Source: Terriglobia bacterium (GTDB lineage: Bacteria > Acidobacteriota > Terriglobia > JAIQFV01). From it: a DNA stretch of 64,000 bases. Below are positions 34,823 to 43,695 of the stretch, one piece after another. The notes under the pieces are model-generated. The model saw only the letters and a program-made list of their open reading frames with translations, made no database searches and was not told the DNA's origin. The stretch is taken from the NCBI GenBank assembly GCA_028716525.1, contig JAQUPQ010000018.1, forward strand, positions 1 to 64,000, given 5' to 3'. The position numbers were made by a program, and so were the translations under genes. Positions within the stretch are counted from its first letter, which is position 1. Every line of letters begins with the position of its first letter.

Positions 34823-35045
34823 GCATCTATCCGCGATCCCGATTCAAATGGTAATGTCTGCGGATTCCGGAGGGGAGAAAGACTTCTGTGGGAAGAAATG
34901 GTTTCAATTTCCGATGTCACGTAGCACCAACAATTCCACTTCTGATGCACCTTCACGCCAGCGATCCAAGCGCGTTCTATCGCGTGTCGCCGTCGCGCAC
35001 CCATGAATGAAGACTCCAAAAAAGAATGGAGCGTGATCGTAGGAC

Positions 35046-35138
35046 ATCCCTGAAAGGGATGCCTTCAATAGCCCAGGGTTGCGCTCCTTGCAACCCTGGG
35101 TCAGAGATTGAATTTTCTGACGAACCCTGAGAGGGTTC
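35046..35138. repeat. REP-like palindrome cluster
   Basis: ATCCCTGAAAGGGAT, a perfect 11-bp stem CCCAGGGTTGC/GCAACCCTGGG (35072-35100) and GAACCCTGAGAGGGTTC (35122-35138) follow each other. They are of the same general type as the AGCCC...GGG palindromes at 18480 and 20940. The 34823-35182 gap contains nothing else I can support. Confidence 0.6.
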
Positions 35139-35182
35139 CCTAAGCGTATTGCATTTTCGGAGCAAAGACAGGAGGACGATGG

Positions 35183-35491
35183 ATGTCAAACCCAAAACCG
35201 CCTGAAGGAAAATTTCGCATCTTCATCGACGACAACGCGCATTACATGGATGAAGATGAACGTCGTTCCGGGGGAAGTTACGACGATTGCGAAAGCGCGG
35301 TCGCCGCTTGCAAGCAGATCGTAAACCGGTCCTTGGAGGAACACTTTCAGGCGGGCATGACGGCGGAGCAGCTGCTCAGTCAATACAAATCGTTTGGTGA
35401 GGACCCCTGGATTTCTTCCTCCGACGAAGGCTGTAAATTCTCGGCGTGGGACTATGCCGAGCAGCGGTCCAAAGAGATGTGTAAGCACTGA
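35183..35491 (+). CDS. Small conserved hypothetical protein
   Basis: AGGAGGACG precedes ATG 35183. The 102-residue acidic soluble protein reads FRIFIDDNAHYMDEDERR, YDDCESAVAACKQIVNRSLE and later FGEDPWISSS and SAWDYAEQRSKEMC. I recall similar short proteins in many bacteria without assigned function. No signal peptide or membrane segment; single gene. Confidence 0.7.
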   Translation: MSNPKPPEGKFRIFIDDNAHYMDEDERRSGGSYDDCESAVAACKQIVNRSLEEHFQAGMTAEQLLSQYKSFGEDPWISSSDEGCKFSAWDYAEQRSKEMCKH

Positions 35492-35745
35492 GGACAGACC
35501 GAGGGGAATGCGGCCGCTCCTCGAGCACCCCATCTTCAGCCGTTCGCTTTTCTGCCGCCCTCCAAAAACTATCCCGCAGGCATCCTGCCAAGGTAGAATG
35601 ATATAGGCGCGAATGAGGGCGTGGGCGCCTATTCGACGCCCGAGCACAATTTACATGTTTTTGCAGTTGCGACGAGGGCGAATGAGTATCCTTTTTCGCG
35701 CAGGGGTGACTTGGTTCCGAGTTAAACCTATTGTTGGAATGTGAG

Positions 35746-37488
35746 ATGAAGATTCAGCTCTCGCCAAAACGCAAGATGATCATGATCTGGACGGTGGCCA
35801 TTATTCTGCCCATCGTCGTTTTGATCGTGTTCGAGTACATCTCACTTTCCAATATTAAGAGCACTCATGCCATCAATGCGGTCATTCAGCGCGATTTTAT
35901 GCAGACGTTGCAGGTCGTGGAGCGCCGGTCGACTGAAAAACTGCGTGTGTACGCCAAAGCCCTGGACGATTCCTTTTCGTCGACGGATCTGACAACGGCT
36001 TCGACGGCGCAAGTGGAAACCCAGGTGGACCAAGCCTTGCGGAATTTCAATTTTGCGGACGCCGTATTTTATTACGACAACCTCCGCGGGGTGGTGGTCA
36101 ACGACCGGATATCGCTGGAATCACGCACTCAATGCGAGTCCCTCACCCTCAAGAGGCGTCTGTTGGAGGATCTCTTCAAGACGGAACAATTTCACGACAG
36201 CGTGGCGATGCTGAAGACCGACGCGGCGCGGGGGGAATTCCGGGCCATCTCCATTGCCATGCGCCACAATGAGAACGAAGAGGCGCAAATCTTTGTCTAT
36301 TTCGCGCTGCCCCCATTCCAGGATCGGCGCGTCCAAATCGCGGGCTATCTGCTGGACAATAATTTTCTGGCCAAACAATTCTTTCCCCAGGTCTTCCGGG
36401 AAATGGAAACGGAACCCAGTTCCGGGGAGCGGCGCGACCTCCGATCGACCATCATCGCGATTCATTACATGAACCAGCCCGAAAATGTCATTGCCAGTTC
36501 CCAGCCCATCGATTCCTACAACTTTGAGGTCGGACGGATCATGGGCTACGGCCCTTGGCGGTTCTTCGTCAGCGAGATCAAACCCAAGGGAGAAACCATC
36601 GAAGGGATTGCCAACCATTATATCCGTTGGAATTTTCTGCTGGTGACGTTCATTGTAATTGTGTTGATTGTCGGAATGCTGTTGACGCTGGGCAATATGG
36701 CCCGGGAGATTCAGTTGGCCCAATTGAAATCCGATTTTGTCTCGAATGTCTCTCACGAGTTGAAAACACCATTGGCGTTAATCCGTCTGTTTGCGGAAAC
36801 GCTGGAGCTGAACCGCATTAAGTCGACCGACCGGCAGAAGGATTATTTTTTGATCATCCGCAAGGAAAGCGAACGTCTGACGCAGTTGATCAACAACATC
36901 CTCGATTTTTCGCGCATCGAAGCCGGGAAGAAGGAATATAAATTCGAAGAGGAGGATCTGGCGGGCATTGTCACCGAAACCATCGAGTCCTACCGCTATA
37001 ATTTGGAACAGTTGGGCTTCGCGTTGAAGGTGGAGGTCGACGACTCGCTGCCGCCGTTGCGGCTTGATCGCGACGCCATTTCACAGGCCATCTTGAATTT
37101 GCTCAACAATGCCCAGAAGTATTCCCAGGATGACAAGAATATTGCCGTGGCCGTTACGCGCAACGCCCACGAGGCTTTGATTGTCATTGAAGATCATGGA
37201 ATCGGAATTGCGAAGGCCGACCAGAAGAAAATTTTTGAGAAGTTTTATCGCGCCTCCAACAGCCTCATTCAAGACACCAAAGGGAGCGGTTTGGGTTTAT
37301 CGCTGGTCGAACACATCATCAAGGCGCATGGCGGTACGATTGAATTGGAGAGCCGGGTCGGCGTGGGCAGCAAGTTTACCATTCACCTGCCGTTGCCGAC
37401 GGAGGCTGCGGAATCTTATGCTTCGGAACATCCATCCGGGGCGGAATCATCGGATACCCCATCGGACCATGAGGAGAGTGTGGCATGA
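35746..37488 (+). CDS. Membrane sensor histidine kinase
   Basis: I start at ATG 35746 rather than TTG 35731. The 580-residue protein has a first membrane helix (MIWTVAIILPIVVLIVFEYI), a periplasmic sensor of about 250 residues and a second helix near residues 295-320 (FLLVTFIVIVLIVGMLLTLG). The HisKA box has H337 in NVSHELKTPLALI. The ATPase domain has N in LNLLNNAQKYS, DHGIGIA and GSGLGLSLV. No HAMP domain is evident. Overlaps the response regulator gene by 4 bp. The signal is unknown. Confidence 0.92.
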   Translation: MKIQLSPKRKMIMIWTVAIILPIVVLIVFEYISLSNIKSTHAINAVIQRDFMQTLQVVERRSTEKLRVYAKALDDSFSSTDLTTASTAQVETQVDQALRNFNFADAVFYYDNLRGVVVNDRISLESRTQCESLTLKRRLLEDLFKTEQFHDSVAMLKTDAARGEFRAISIAMRHNENEEAQIFVYFALPPFQDRRVQIAGYLLDNNFLAKQFFPQVFREMETEPSSGERRDLRSTIIAIHYMNQPENVIASSQPIDSYNFEVGRIMGYGPWRFFVSEIKPKGETIEGIANHYIRWNFLLVTFIVIVLIVGMLLTLGNMAREIQLAQLKSDFVSNVSHELKTPLALIRLFAETLELNRIKSTDRQKDYFLIIRKESERLTQLINNILDFSRIEAGKKEYKFEEEDLAGIVTETIESYRYNLEQLGFALKVEVDDSLPPLRLDRDAISQAILNLLNNAQKYSQDDKNIAVAVTRNAHEALIVIEDHGIGIAKADQKKIFEKFYRASNSLIQDTKGSGLGLSLVEHIIKAHGGTIELESRVGVGSKFTIHLPLPTEAAESYASEHPSGAESSDTPSDHEESVA

Positions 37489-38171
37489 ACAAACCGAAAG
37501 TGTTGATTGTGGAAGATGAGCCCAACATGGTGATGGGCCTGACGGATAATTTTGAAATCGAGGGCTATGAAGTCGTATCCGCCCCGGACGGGGAGACCGG
37601 CCTGGCCAAGGCTCTCAGCGAAAAACCCTCGTTGATCCTTCTGGACATCATGATGCCCAAGAAGAGCGGGTTGGACGTATGTCGCGAGCTTCGGGCCAAA
37701 GGTTTTGCAGCGCCCATCATCATGTTGACGGCGCGCGGCCAGGAAGTCGACAAGGTGGTGGGCTTGGAAGTGGGCGCAGATGATTATGTGACCAAGCCCT
37801 TCAGCATCCGCGAGCTGCTGGCCCGCGTCAAGGCCGTCTTGCGGCGCGTGGAAGGTCGCGGCCGGGGAATTCAACAGTATTCCTTCGGAGGCATCGATCT
37901 GGATTTCGAAAAACATCGGGCCACACGGAACCGCCGCCCCATGGATTTATCAACCAAAGAATTTGAGCTGCTTAAGTATTTCGTGCAACACCGGGGAGAA
38001 ACGGTGACCCGCGACCGCCTTTTGGATGAGGTTTGGGGATACGACCAATTTCCAAATACCCGAACGGTGGACAATCACGTGGCTAAAGTCCGACAAAAAA
38101 TTGAAGAAGTGCCGTCCGATCCCAAGTACATCATCACCATCCACGGGGTGGGATACAAGTTTCTGGGATAG
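37485..38171 (+). CDS. OmpR/PhoB-type response regulator
   Basis: The 228-residue protein has a receiver domain with phospho-acceptor D54 (LILLDIMMPKKSG) and the conserved K in DDYVTKPFSIREL. A C-terminal winged helix follows (DLSTKEFELLKYFVQHRGET; TVDNHVAKVRQKIE). Encoded with the upstream kinase in an ATGA overlap, so the two form a two-component system. Target genes are not shown by the sequence. Confidence 0.93.
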   Translation: MNKPKVLIVEDEPNMVMGLTDNFEIEGYEVVSAPDGETGLAKALSEKPSLILLDIMMPKKSGLDVCRELRAKGFAAPIIMLTARGQEVDKVVGLEVGADDYVTKPFSIRELLARVKAVLRRVEGRGRGIQQYSFGGIDLDFEKHRATRNRRPMDLSTKEFELLKYFVQHRGETVTRDRLLDEVWGYDQFPNTRTVDNHVAKVRQKIEEVPSDPKYIITIHGVGYKFLG

Positions 38172-38662
38172 CTTCCTTTTTCTCCGCCCTGAAAATCCTT
38201 AAGCCTGCCGGTCGAAGATTATTCCGGCCTGCGTTGGTCTCACCATCGAACCTCCCCCATCCAAATCAGAACACTTTTCTTTGATGTTGTCTCATCCTCG
38301 AACAGCCCCACACGAAATTGGGACAGCTTATCCGCAATGGGATACGAGAATTTGCAACGAAAGACAGCCGGAGGGAGAACTTTTGATTTGGGATTTCGTC
38401 TAAAGGAATGGACAGAAGATTTCAGCGAGTGGGGTTAAACCGATAAGCGTCCTTTATGGTTTGGCGGCCAGGGGACGTTTATCCGGGAGAATGACCGGCT
38501 TTGAGAATCCGGCCGCTTCTTGTTTAACCCCGCAAAATTCTAGAGAACATGGGCAGGGTTCACAAGGGAAAATCACGGACCAGCCAACCTGCGGGAACTG
38601 GAGCGCTGACATCTTCTTGACGCCCATTACAAACCAACCTTCCAAAATGAAAGGGGATCCAC
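38172..38662. other. Intergenic region with imperfect hairpin
   Basis: No convincing gene. GATAAGCGTCC (38442-38452) pairs with GGACGTTTATC (38473-38483) with one G-T pair around a 20-base loop, 180 bp before the next start. It could be a leader structure or protein site; I cannot match it to a known riboswitch. Confidence 0.4.
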
Positions 38663-39019
38663 ATGAAGAATCAATATTTGAAACTCCTGGTGTTGGGAAT
38701 TCTTGCCTTGGTGATGGCCAGTGTTCCTGCCTTTGCCAAGAACTCGATATCCATCGCCCTTTCCCAAGCCACTGTCGTCAACGGGACTTCGGTCGCCGCA
38801 GGGGATTATACGGTCAAGTGGGAACAACACAGCCCGGAGGCCACTGTGACTTTGGTGCGCGGAAATGATGTGGTCGCTTCCTCCCCGGCCAAAGTGGTCG
38901 AGAGAGATACCAAATATGCGGCTACTGCGGTGGTGACCGACACGCATGCGGATGGAACCAAAACGCTTCTGAAGATCGAGATTGGAGGAACCCGACAGGC
39001 GTTGGTATTCGGTGAGTGA
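38663..39019 (+). CDS. Small secreted beta protein
   Basis: The 118-residue precursor has a clear signal peptide (LLVLGILALVMASVPAFAK). The mature protein reads IALSQATVVNGTSVAAGDYT, VKWEQHSPEATVTLVRGNDV and KIEIGGTRQALVFGE, a beta-rich pattern. I recognise it as a type of small secreted protein common in Acidobacteriota, with no known function. Preceded by AAAGGGGATCC and followed by a strong terminator, so it is a single, possibly well expressed unit. Confidence 0.78.
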   Translation: MKNQYLKLLVLGILALVMASVPAFAKNSISIALSQATVVNGTSVAAGDYTVKWEQHSPEATVTLVRGNDVVASSPAKVVERDTKYAATAVVTDTHADGTKTLLKIEIGGTRQALVFGE

Positions 39020-39027
39020 ACCCCAAG

Positions 39028-39087
39028 AAAGGGGGAACCGGAGGTATCCAACCCACTGAAAGGCCTCCGCTCCCCCTTTCGATTTTT
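39028..39087 (+). terminator. Rho-independent terminator
   Basis: AAAGGGGGA...CCGGAGG (39028-39044) pairs with CCTCCGCTCCCCCTTT (39064-39079) through 9 + 6 bp. A T run at 39083-39087 follows. It lies 8 bp after the stop of the small secreted protein gene. The following 280 bp before 39368 contain no supported gene. Confidence 0.75.
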
Positions 39088-39367
39088 CAAGTTGGATTCC
39101 CCGCAAAGAAAGCTGAGAAGGCGCAGAGAGCGCCCAGGATTGAGGATTCTCCCCCCCCGCATCCTCGGTGCATACTTCGCGACCTGGGCGCTTAAACAGC
39201 CCTTGGAACTTCTCGTGAATCCGAAAGTGAGACACTGCAAAATTTGAGGTTGGGTGTGGTAGGAAACGCTGAGTTTGATATAATTGCCGATATCAATCTC
39301 CCGGCTATCTGGAATACCCTTCGAGAGCTGTGCGAAGGGTTGCGATCAGAAGGGAAGTTGAGAGACC

Positions 39368-39709
39368 ATGGGCGCAAAGAAAATATTCACTTATGAAGAA
39401 GCCAAAGTCCTCATCCCCACTGTGCGCCGGATAACCCAGACCGCCTTTGAACAGGCCGATCATGTCGCTCAACAACTGCAAACCCCCAACCTGGAAGACG
39501 ATCAACGGTCGGAACTCGAAGGTGAATATGAAACGATCGTCACCGGCTGGGCGGAGCAAATCTTCAATTTGGGTTGTGAGATTAAGGGTTTATGGTTGGT
39601 TGATTTTGACAACGGCAAGGGGTACTACTGTTGGAAGTATCCGGAACAGGGTCTGAGTTTTTTTCATTCCTATGAGGAGGGATTTGGCGGCCGCATGAGA
39701 ATCAATTAA
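39368..39709 (+). CDS. DUF2203 family protein
   Basis: The 113-residue soluble protein starts MGAKKIFTYEEAKVLIPTVR and has a long helix, then GCEIKGLWLVDFDN, CWKYPEQG and a closing EEGFGGRMRI, the DUF2203 pattern. The family is widespread and uncharacterised. Single gene, convergent with the GT39 gene. Complete by length. Confidence 0.8.
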   Translation: MGAKKIFTYEEAKVLIPTVRRITQTAFEQADHVAQQLQTPNLEDDQRSELEGEYETIVTGWAEQIFNLGCEIKGLWLVDFDNGKGYYCWKYPEQGLSFFHSYEEGFGGRMRIN

Positions 39710-39752
39710 GCGGACGCGACGGACCTCCCCGCGAAATTCCCGCAGAATTCAT

Positions 39753-41351
39753 CTAGTCCAGCCAGTTCCACACACGAATTTCAGGCGTCTCAAGGAGAAG
39801 GACAGCCCTTTTGCTGGGGAGATGCCAATTAATCCTTTCTTCTACGAGAAAGGCATCCTTTCCCAGGTGCACTATGTGAATATCTTCGGGGGAGAGAAGC
39901 GGTTGTGGTGATTGCGGCAGATAGAAATCCAGGCCGTACTGCAGGCTTCGATCAATGGAATCGGAGTACACCACGGGTGTCCGGGAACGTTCGAGGATGC
40001 GTTGAGCAACCGGCCTTGCCGAAAGCGGAGGTCCCACGTACGGCAGTGTTTTGTGGGAGGTGATGACCGCGAAGATTGCGATTAAGACCAAATGGGAGAT
40101 ACCCAATACACGAGATTGCTCTTTTGAAAAGGTGATCCAAATCGAGAAGGGTACGCTGAGCAGGAGCACAATCCCCAACGGGGCTGTCAGGGCATCGGAA
40201 GGCAAATCAAACATGCGGCAGATTTCGTGCCGCGAGAAAAACACCCCCAGCAACAGCACAGGCTCCAGGAAATAAGAAGATAATTTCGCCCAGCGAGGGA
40301 TGAATCCCAACGGGCTTTCCTTTTCCAAGGCCTGCCCCAGCAACAAAGCAATCGGGGGCAAAACCGGCAGGAGATATCCGGGAAGCTTGGAGCGAGCAAT
40401 GGTAAAAAACAGAAAAGGAACGACGATCCACAGATACAGGAAAAGCGGGCCGGGATGAGTTCTCCAGGTGCGGCCTTTCAAATAGGCTCGCGTCGGTGAG
40501 ACCAGCAGCAGGAGAAACGGTGTCCAGGGGATGGTGCTGATCAGGATGACGGGAACGTAAAACCACAAAGGTTCGGAATGCTGGAAGGTGTTTGTGGCGA
40601 AGCGGGCCAGATTGTGTTGAAGCAGGAAAGTATCAAGAAACGACCAACCGTTTCGCCAGGCGCAGATGACATACCAGGGGCCGCCCACCAGAGCCAAAAC
40701 AACAATTCCATAAGTCAGTTTGAGCTTGGGGATAATTTTTCGTCCGGAGGTCATCCCGCCATACACAAACACAATGAGAAACGCCAACACCAGGCCGACC
40801 GGTCCTTTCGCCAGAACCGATAATCCCAATGCTCCGTAGGCGAGAAGAATTCTTCCCCGGAAGGGGCCTGTCCTCTCCTCTTGAAGCAATGAGAGAAAAG
40901 CCACCATCGAGATCGTGAATGTTGAAGTGAACAGCATGTCGGTGGAGGCGCCGTGTGAAAAACCCAGGATGCCCACGGTGGTGGCCACAATAACAGCGCT
41001 GCGCCAGCGGTTCTCAAAAGAGGACTTGGATCGCGGAACAAGAAGAACAGCCAGGATCATCAACAGTGCCGCCACCGACGAAGGCAGTCGCGCGGCCGTC
41101 TCGCGAATTCCCAACAGTGAATAGAAGCCGGCGGCGCACCAATAGTAGAGGATGGGTTTCTCAAACCATGGTTTTCCGAGCAGATGCGGGGTGACAAAAT
41201 CACCGGTGTGGATCATTTCCTTCGCAACTTCGGCATATCGGGGTTCGTCGGGCCCGACCAGCCCAATGGCATCGAGTCGATAGAAGAACAGAAAGAATGA
41301 AGCCATCAGAAGAATCGAGAATAGAAATATTTTGGTCGGGCGTTCCTGCAT
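39753..41351 (-). CDS. GT39/ArnT-like membrane glycosyltransferase
   Basis: The 532-residue protein has about 11-12 hydrophobic segments. The first periplasmic loop carries GPDEPRYAEVAKEM, the acidic motif of PMT/ArnT enzymes that use polyprenyl-phosphate sugars. A soluble-looking C-terminal part of about 130 residues follows (RSRTPVVYSDSIDRSLQYGL). It likely transfers a lipid-linked sugar to lipid A, another lipid or protein outside the inner membrane. Nearby acyltransferase and lpxB genes make lipid A modification plausible but not proven. Confidence 0.85.
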   Translation of the reverse strand: MQERPTKIFLFSILLMASFFLFFYRLDAIGLVGPDEPRYAEVAKEMIHTGDFVTPHLLGKPWFEKPILYYWCAAGFYSLLGIRETAARLPSSVAALLMILAVLLVPRSKSSFENRWRSAVIVATTVGILGFSHGASTDMLFTSTFTISMVAFLSLLQEERTGPFRGRILLAYGALGLSVLAKGPVGLVLAFLIVFVYGGMTSGRKIIPKLKLTYGIVVLALVGGPWYVICAWRNGWSFLDTFLLQHNLARFATNTFQHSEPLWFYVPVILISTIPWTPFLLLLVSPTRAYLKGRTWRTHPGPLFLYLWIVVPFLFFTIARSKLPGYLLPVLPPIALLLGQALEKESPLGFIPRWAKLSSYFLEPVLLLGVFFSRHEICRMFDLPSDALTAPLGIVLLLSVPFSIWITFSKEQSRVLGISHLVLIAIFAVITSHKTLPYVGPPLSARPVAQRILERSRTPVVYSDSIDRSLQYGLDFYLPQSPQPLLSPEDIHIVHLGKDAFLVEERINWHLPSKRAVLLLETPEIRVWNWLD

Positions 41352-41488
41352 GAAGAAATCCGGTATGTGATTTTGAATTCGCCTGAAGCCACGGTGTCAA
41401 GGCGGGCAAAGAATGATATTATAACTCGCGCCCCGGCGCCATATCGATTCCCTAGGCTCGCGTCAGCGCGAGGAGTTTTCCTCACCCT

Positions 41489-42427
41489 GTGAATCGACGC
41501 AAAACATCATCGAGGACAATCCTTTTGCGCCCCAAGTTGGAGTATTACAGTGCGGCTGTGCTGTTGAAGTCGTTGACGTTCTTGCCGCGTTCTTTGGCCA
41601 AAATCTTTGCTTATGGGATGGCTGTCTTCGGATATCTTCTGGCCGGGCGGCTCCGTCGCGTGGCGTATTTGAACCTCCAGATGGCCATGCCGCATACCAG
41701 CGCCCGCGAGCGGCGACGGATTGTTCTCGGGGTTTTTATGAATCTGGCTCGCCTCTTGGTGGAGTTCAGCCAATTTCCAAAAATCACCCGGGAAAACATC
41801 AGGGATTATGTCCACCTGGAGGGATTCGAGAACTACGCCAAGGCTCAGGCGGCAGGGAAAGGTGTCGTGTTCATCACGGGACACTTTGGAGCCTGGGAAC
41901 TGGCGCCCTTTGCCTCGGCCTTGTTGGGATTTCCTCTTATGTTTGTTGTGAGGCCCATAGACAATTCTCGCGTCGATCAATTGGTGATGAGCTACCGGTT
42001 GCGGAGCGGAAATGTGGGCGTGGAGAAGAAGGATGCCATGATCAGTCTTGCCCGGAGGCTTCATGAAAACGGCATCGTGGGAATATTAATCGACCAAAAC
42101 GCCTCCCGAGAGGAGGGCGTGTTTGTGGACTTTCTCGGCATTCCCGCATCAACGACGACGGGAGTCGCTCGTCTGGCCATGAGGATGGGTTCGGCCGTGT
42201 TGCCGGGATTCCTGGTTTGGGACCGCAAACTGGGGAAACATCGCTTGTGCGTGGGAACGCCGATACCCATGGATAACACCGGAAACCGAGAGGCCGATAT
42301 CGAAATCAATACGCGCAGGATCAATCAGGTGCTCGAGGAGCGAGTTCGCCAGCATCCGGATCAATGGTTGTGGGTACACCGTCGGTGGAAGACGCGCCCC
42401 GTCGGCGACCCGGAATTGTATCCCTGA
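41489..42427 (+). CDS. LpxL/HtrB-family lipid A biosynthesis acyltransferase
   Basis: GTG 41489 follows GCGAGGAG. The 312-residue protein has the LPLAT catalytic motif HFGAWE (HX4E) in VVFITGHFGAWELAP, then GILIDQNASREEGVFVDFLG and a C-terminal HPDQWLWVHRRWKTRP, all typical of LpxL/LpxM enzymes. It adds a secondary acyl chain to Kdo-lipid A or a precursor at the inner membrane. The lpxB gene starts 35 bp past its stop. Confidence 0.88.
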   Translation: MNRRKTSSRTILLRPKLEYYSAAVLLKSLTFLPRSLAKIFAYGMAVFGYLLAGRLRRVAYLNLQMAMPHTSARERRRIVLGVFMNLARLLVEFSQFPKITRENIRDYVHLEGFENYAKAQAAGKGVVFITGHFGAWELAPFASALLGFPLMFVVRPIDNSRVDQLVMSYRLRSGNVGVEKKDAMISLARRLHENGIVGILIDQNASREEGVFVDFLGIPASTTTGVARLAMRMGSAVLPGFLVWDRKLGKHRLCVGTPIPMDNTGNREADIEINTRRINQVLEERVRQHPDQWLWVHRRWKTRPVGDPELYP

Positions 42428-42462
42428 CCTCTCCGATCGGCCACCAGGCGGTCAAACCTTCC

Positions 42463-43632
42463 ATGAATAAAGAGCCAAGAATTTTGATTGTCGCGGGTGA
42501 AGCTTCGGGCGATTTATATGCGGGCCATTTGGTCGAGCAAATCCGCCGAAAAGCAGGCGTGAACATCACTTTCCTGGGGTGTGCGGGGCATGAGATGCGT
42601 CGGGCGGGAGTCGAGCCGATCGTTCGTGTCGAGGAGGTCTCGGTCCATGGGTTTTTGGAGGTTCTTTCACACCTTGCCATCCTGCGCAAGGCATTCCACC
42701 AGTTGGTTGCTGCGGCTAATCAATTGAAACCGGATCTCGCGATCCTCGTGGATTTCCCGGATTTCAACATGCGCTTGGCGCGACGCTTGAAGAAATTAGG
42801 CGTCAAAATAGTTTATTTCATCAGCCCGCAATTTTGGGCGTGGCGGAAGGGCCGCATCAATGTATTGAAGGGTTTGATCGAAGAAATGATTTGCATTTTG
42901 CCTTTCGAGGAAGCGAGCTACCGGCAAGCGGGTGTCCCGGCAGAGTTCGTCGGTCATCCCTTGGTGGAGCTGCTGGATCGAGAAGATTCCGAAGAGCATC
43001 CCGCGGATGCCGGCTGGTTTGCGGGATCGGGTCCGAAAGTTGCCATTCTTCCCGGAAGCCGCAAGAACGAGATTCGTCACAATCTTCCTGTATTGCTGGA
43101 TTCAATCGTCCGGATTCAAGAGCGCCGTCCGGAGGTGCAGTTTGCCCTGGCTGTTTCCGCCAACGTGGGAGTGAATTACGTACAAAAGAGATTGGACCAA
43201 TGGAGAATGTCGGCGTCAAAGCCCCCTCGGATGATTTTGGAGGAGGGCCAAACGCGTTCCTTGTTGAAGCGCTGCGATGCTGCGGTGGTGTCTTCAGGGA
43301 CGGCCACTTTGGAGGCGGCTTTGCTGGGGTGTCCTTTTATCTGTGTTTACCGGGTGGCGCCCCTCAGTTGGTGGGTGGGGCAGAAGCTCGTTGACGTTCC
43401 TTATTATTGTCTTGTAAATTTGGTTTTAAATCGTCCCGTGGTGAAAGAGCTGTTTCAAAGGGATTTTTCACCGGCGGTGGTTGAACGGGAGGTTTATCGA
43501 TTGCTGGATGATGCGCCGGGAAGCGAGGCCATGCGCTCGGAGTTCACCGGCCTGCGCCGTGTGCTCGCGTCCAGGGGGTCACCCTTGGAGCGTTCTGCAG
43601 AAATTGTTATTCGACACTTGGAAACTAATTGA
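42463..43632 (+). CDS. lpxB: Lipid-A-disaccharide synthase
   Basis: I start at ATG 42463, which gives the usual MNKEPRILIVAGEASGDLYA; an in-frame ATG at 42364 would overlap the previous gene and add unrelated residues. The 389-residue protein has LGCAGHEMRRAG, LVDFPDFNMRLA, FISPQFWAWRKGR and GSRKNEI. LpxB (GT19) joins UDP-2,3-diacylglucosamine and lipid X to form the lipid A disaccharide. It shows that the organism makes lipopolysaccharide. Other lpx genes are not in the window. Confidence 0.93.
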   Translation: MNKEPRILIVAGEASGDLYAGHLVEQIRRKAGVNITFLGCAGHEMRRAGVEPIVRVEEVSVHGFLEVLSHLAILRKAFHQLVAAANQLKPDLAILVDFPDFNMRLARRLKKLGVKIVYFISPQFWAWRKGRINVLKGLIEEMICILPFEEASYRQAGVPAEFVGHPLVELLDREDSEEHPADAGWFAGSGPKVAILPGSRKNEIRHNLPVLLDSIVRIQERRPEVQFALAVSANVGVNYVQKRLDQWRMSASKPPRMILEEGQTRSLLKRCDAAVVSSGTATLEAALLGCPFICVYRVAPLSWWVGQKLVDVPYYCLVNLVLNRPVVKELFQRDFSPAVVEREVYRLLDDAPGSEAMRSEFTGLRRVLASRGSPLERSAEIVIRHLETN

Positions 43633-43695
43633 ACCAAAAGTGAATCCAACGGAACTGGCTCACTAACGACCCAGGGAAAAATTAAGGACCTATAC

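Noticed and set aside
38442-38483. Cyclic di-GMP riboswitch before the small secreted protein gene
   Set aside because: A hairpin exists, but the conserved GEMM core is not visible, so only an unnamed hairpin is recorded.
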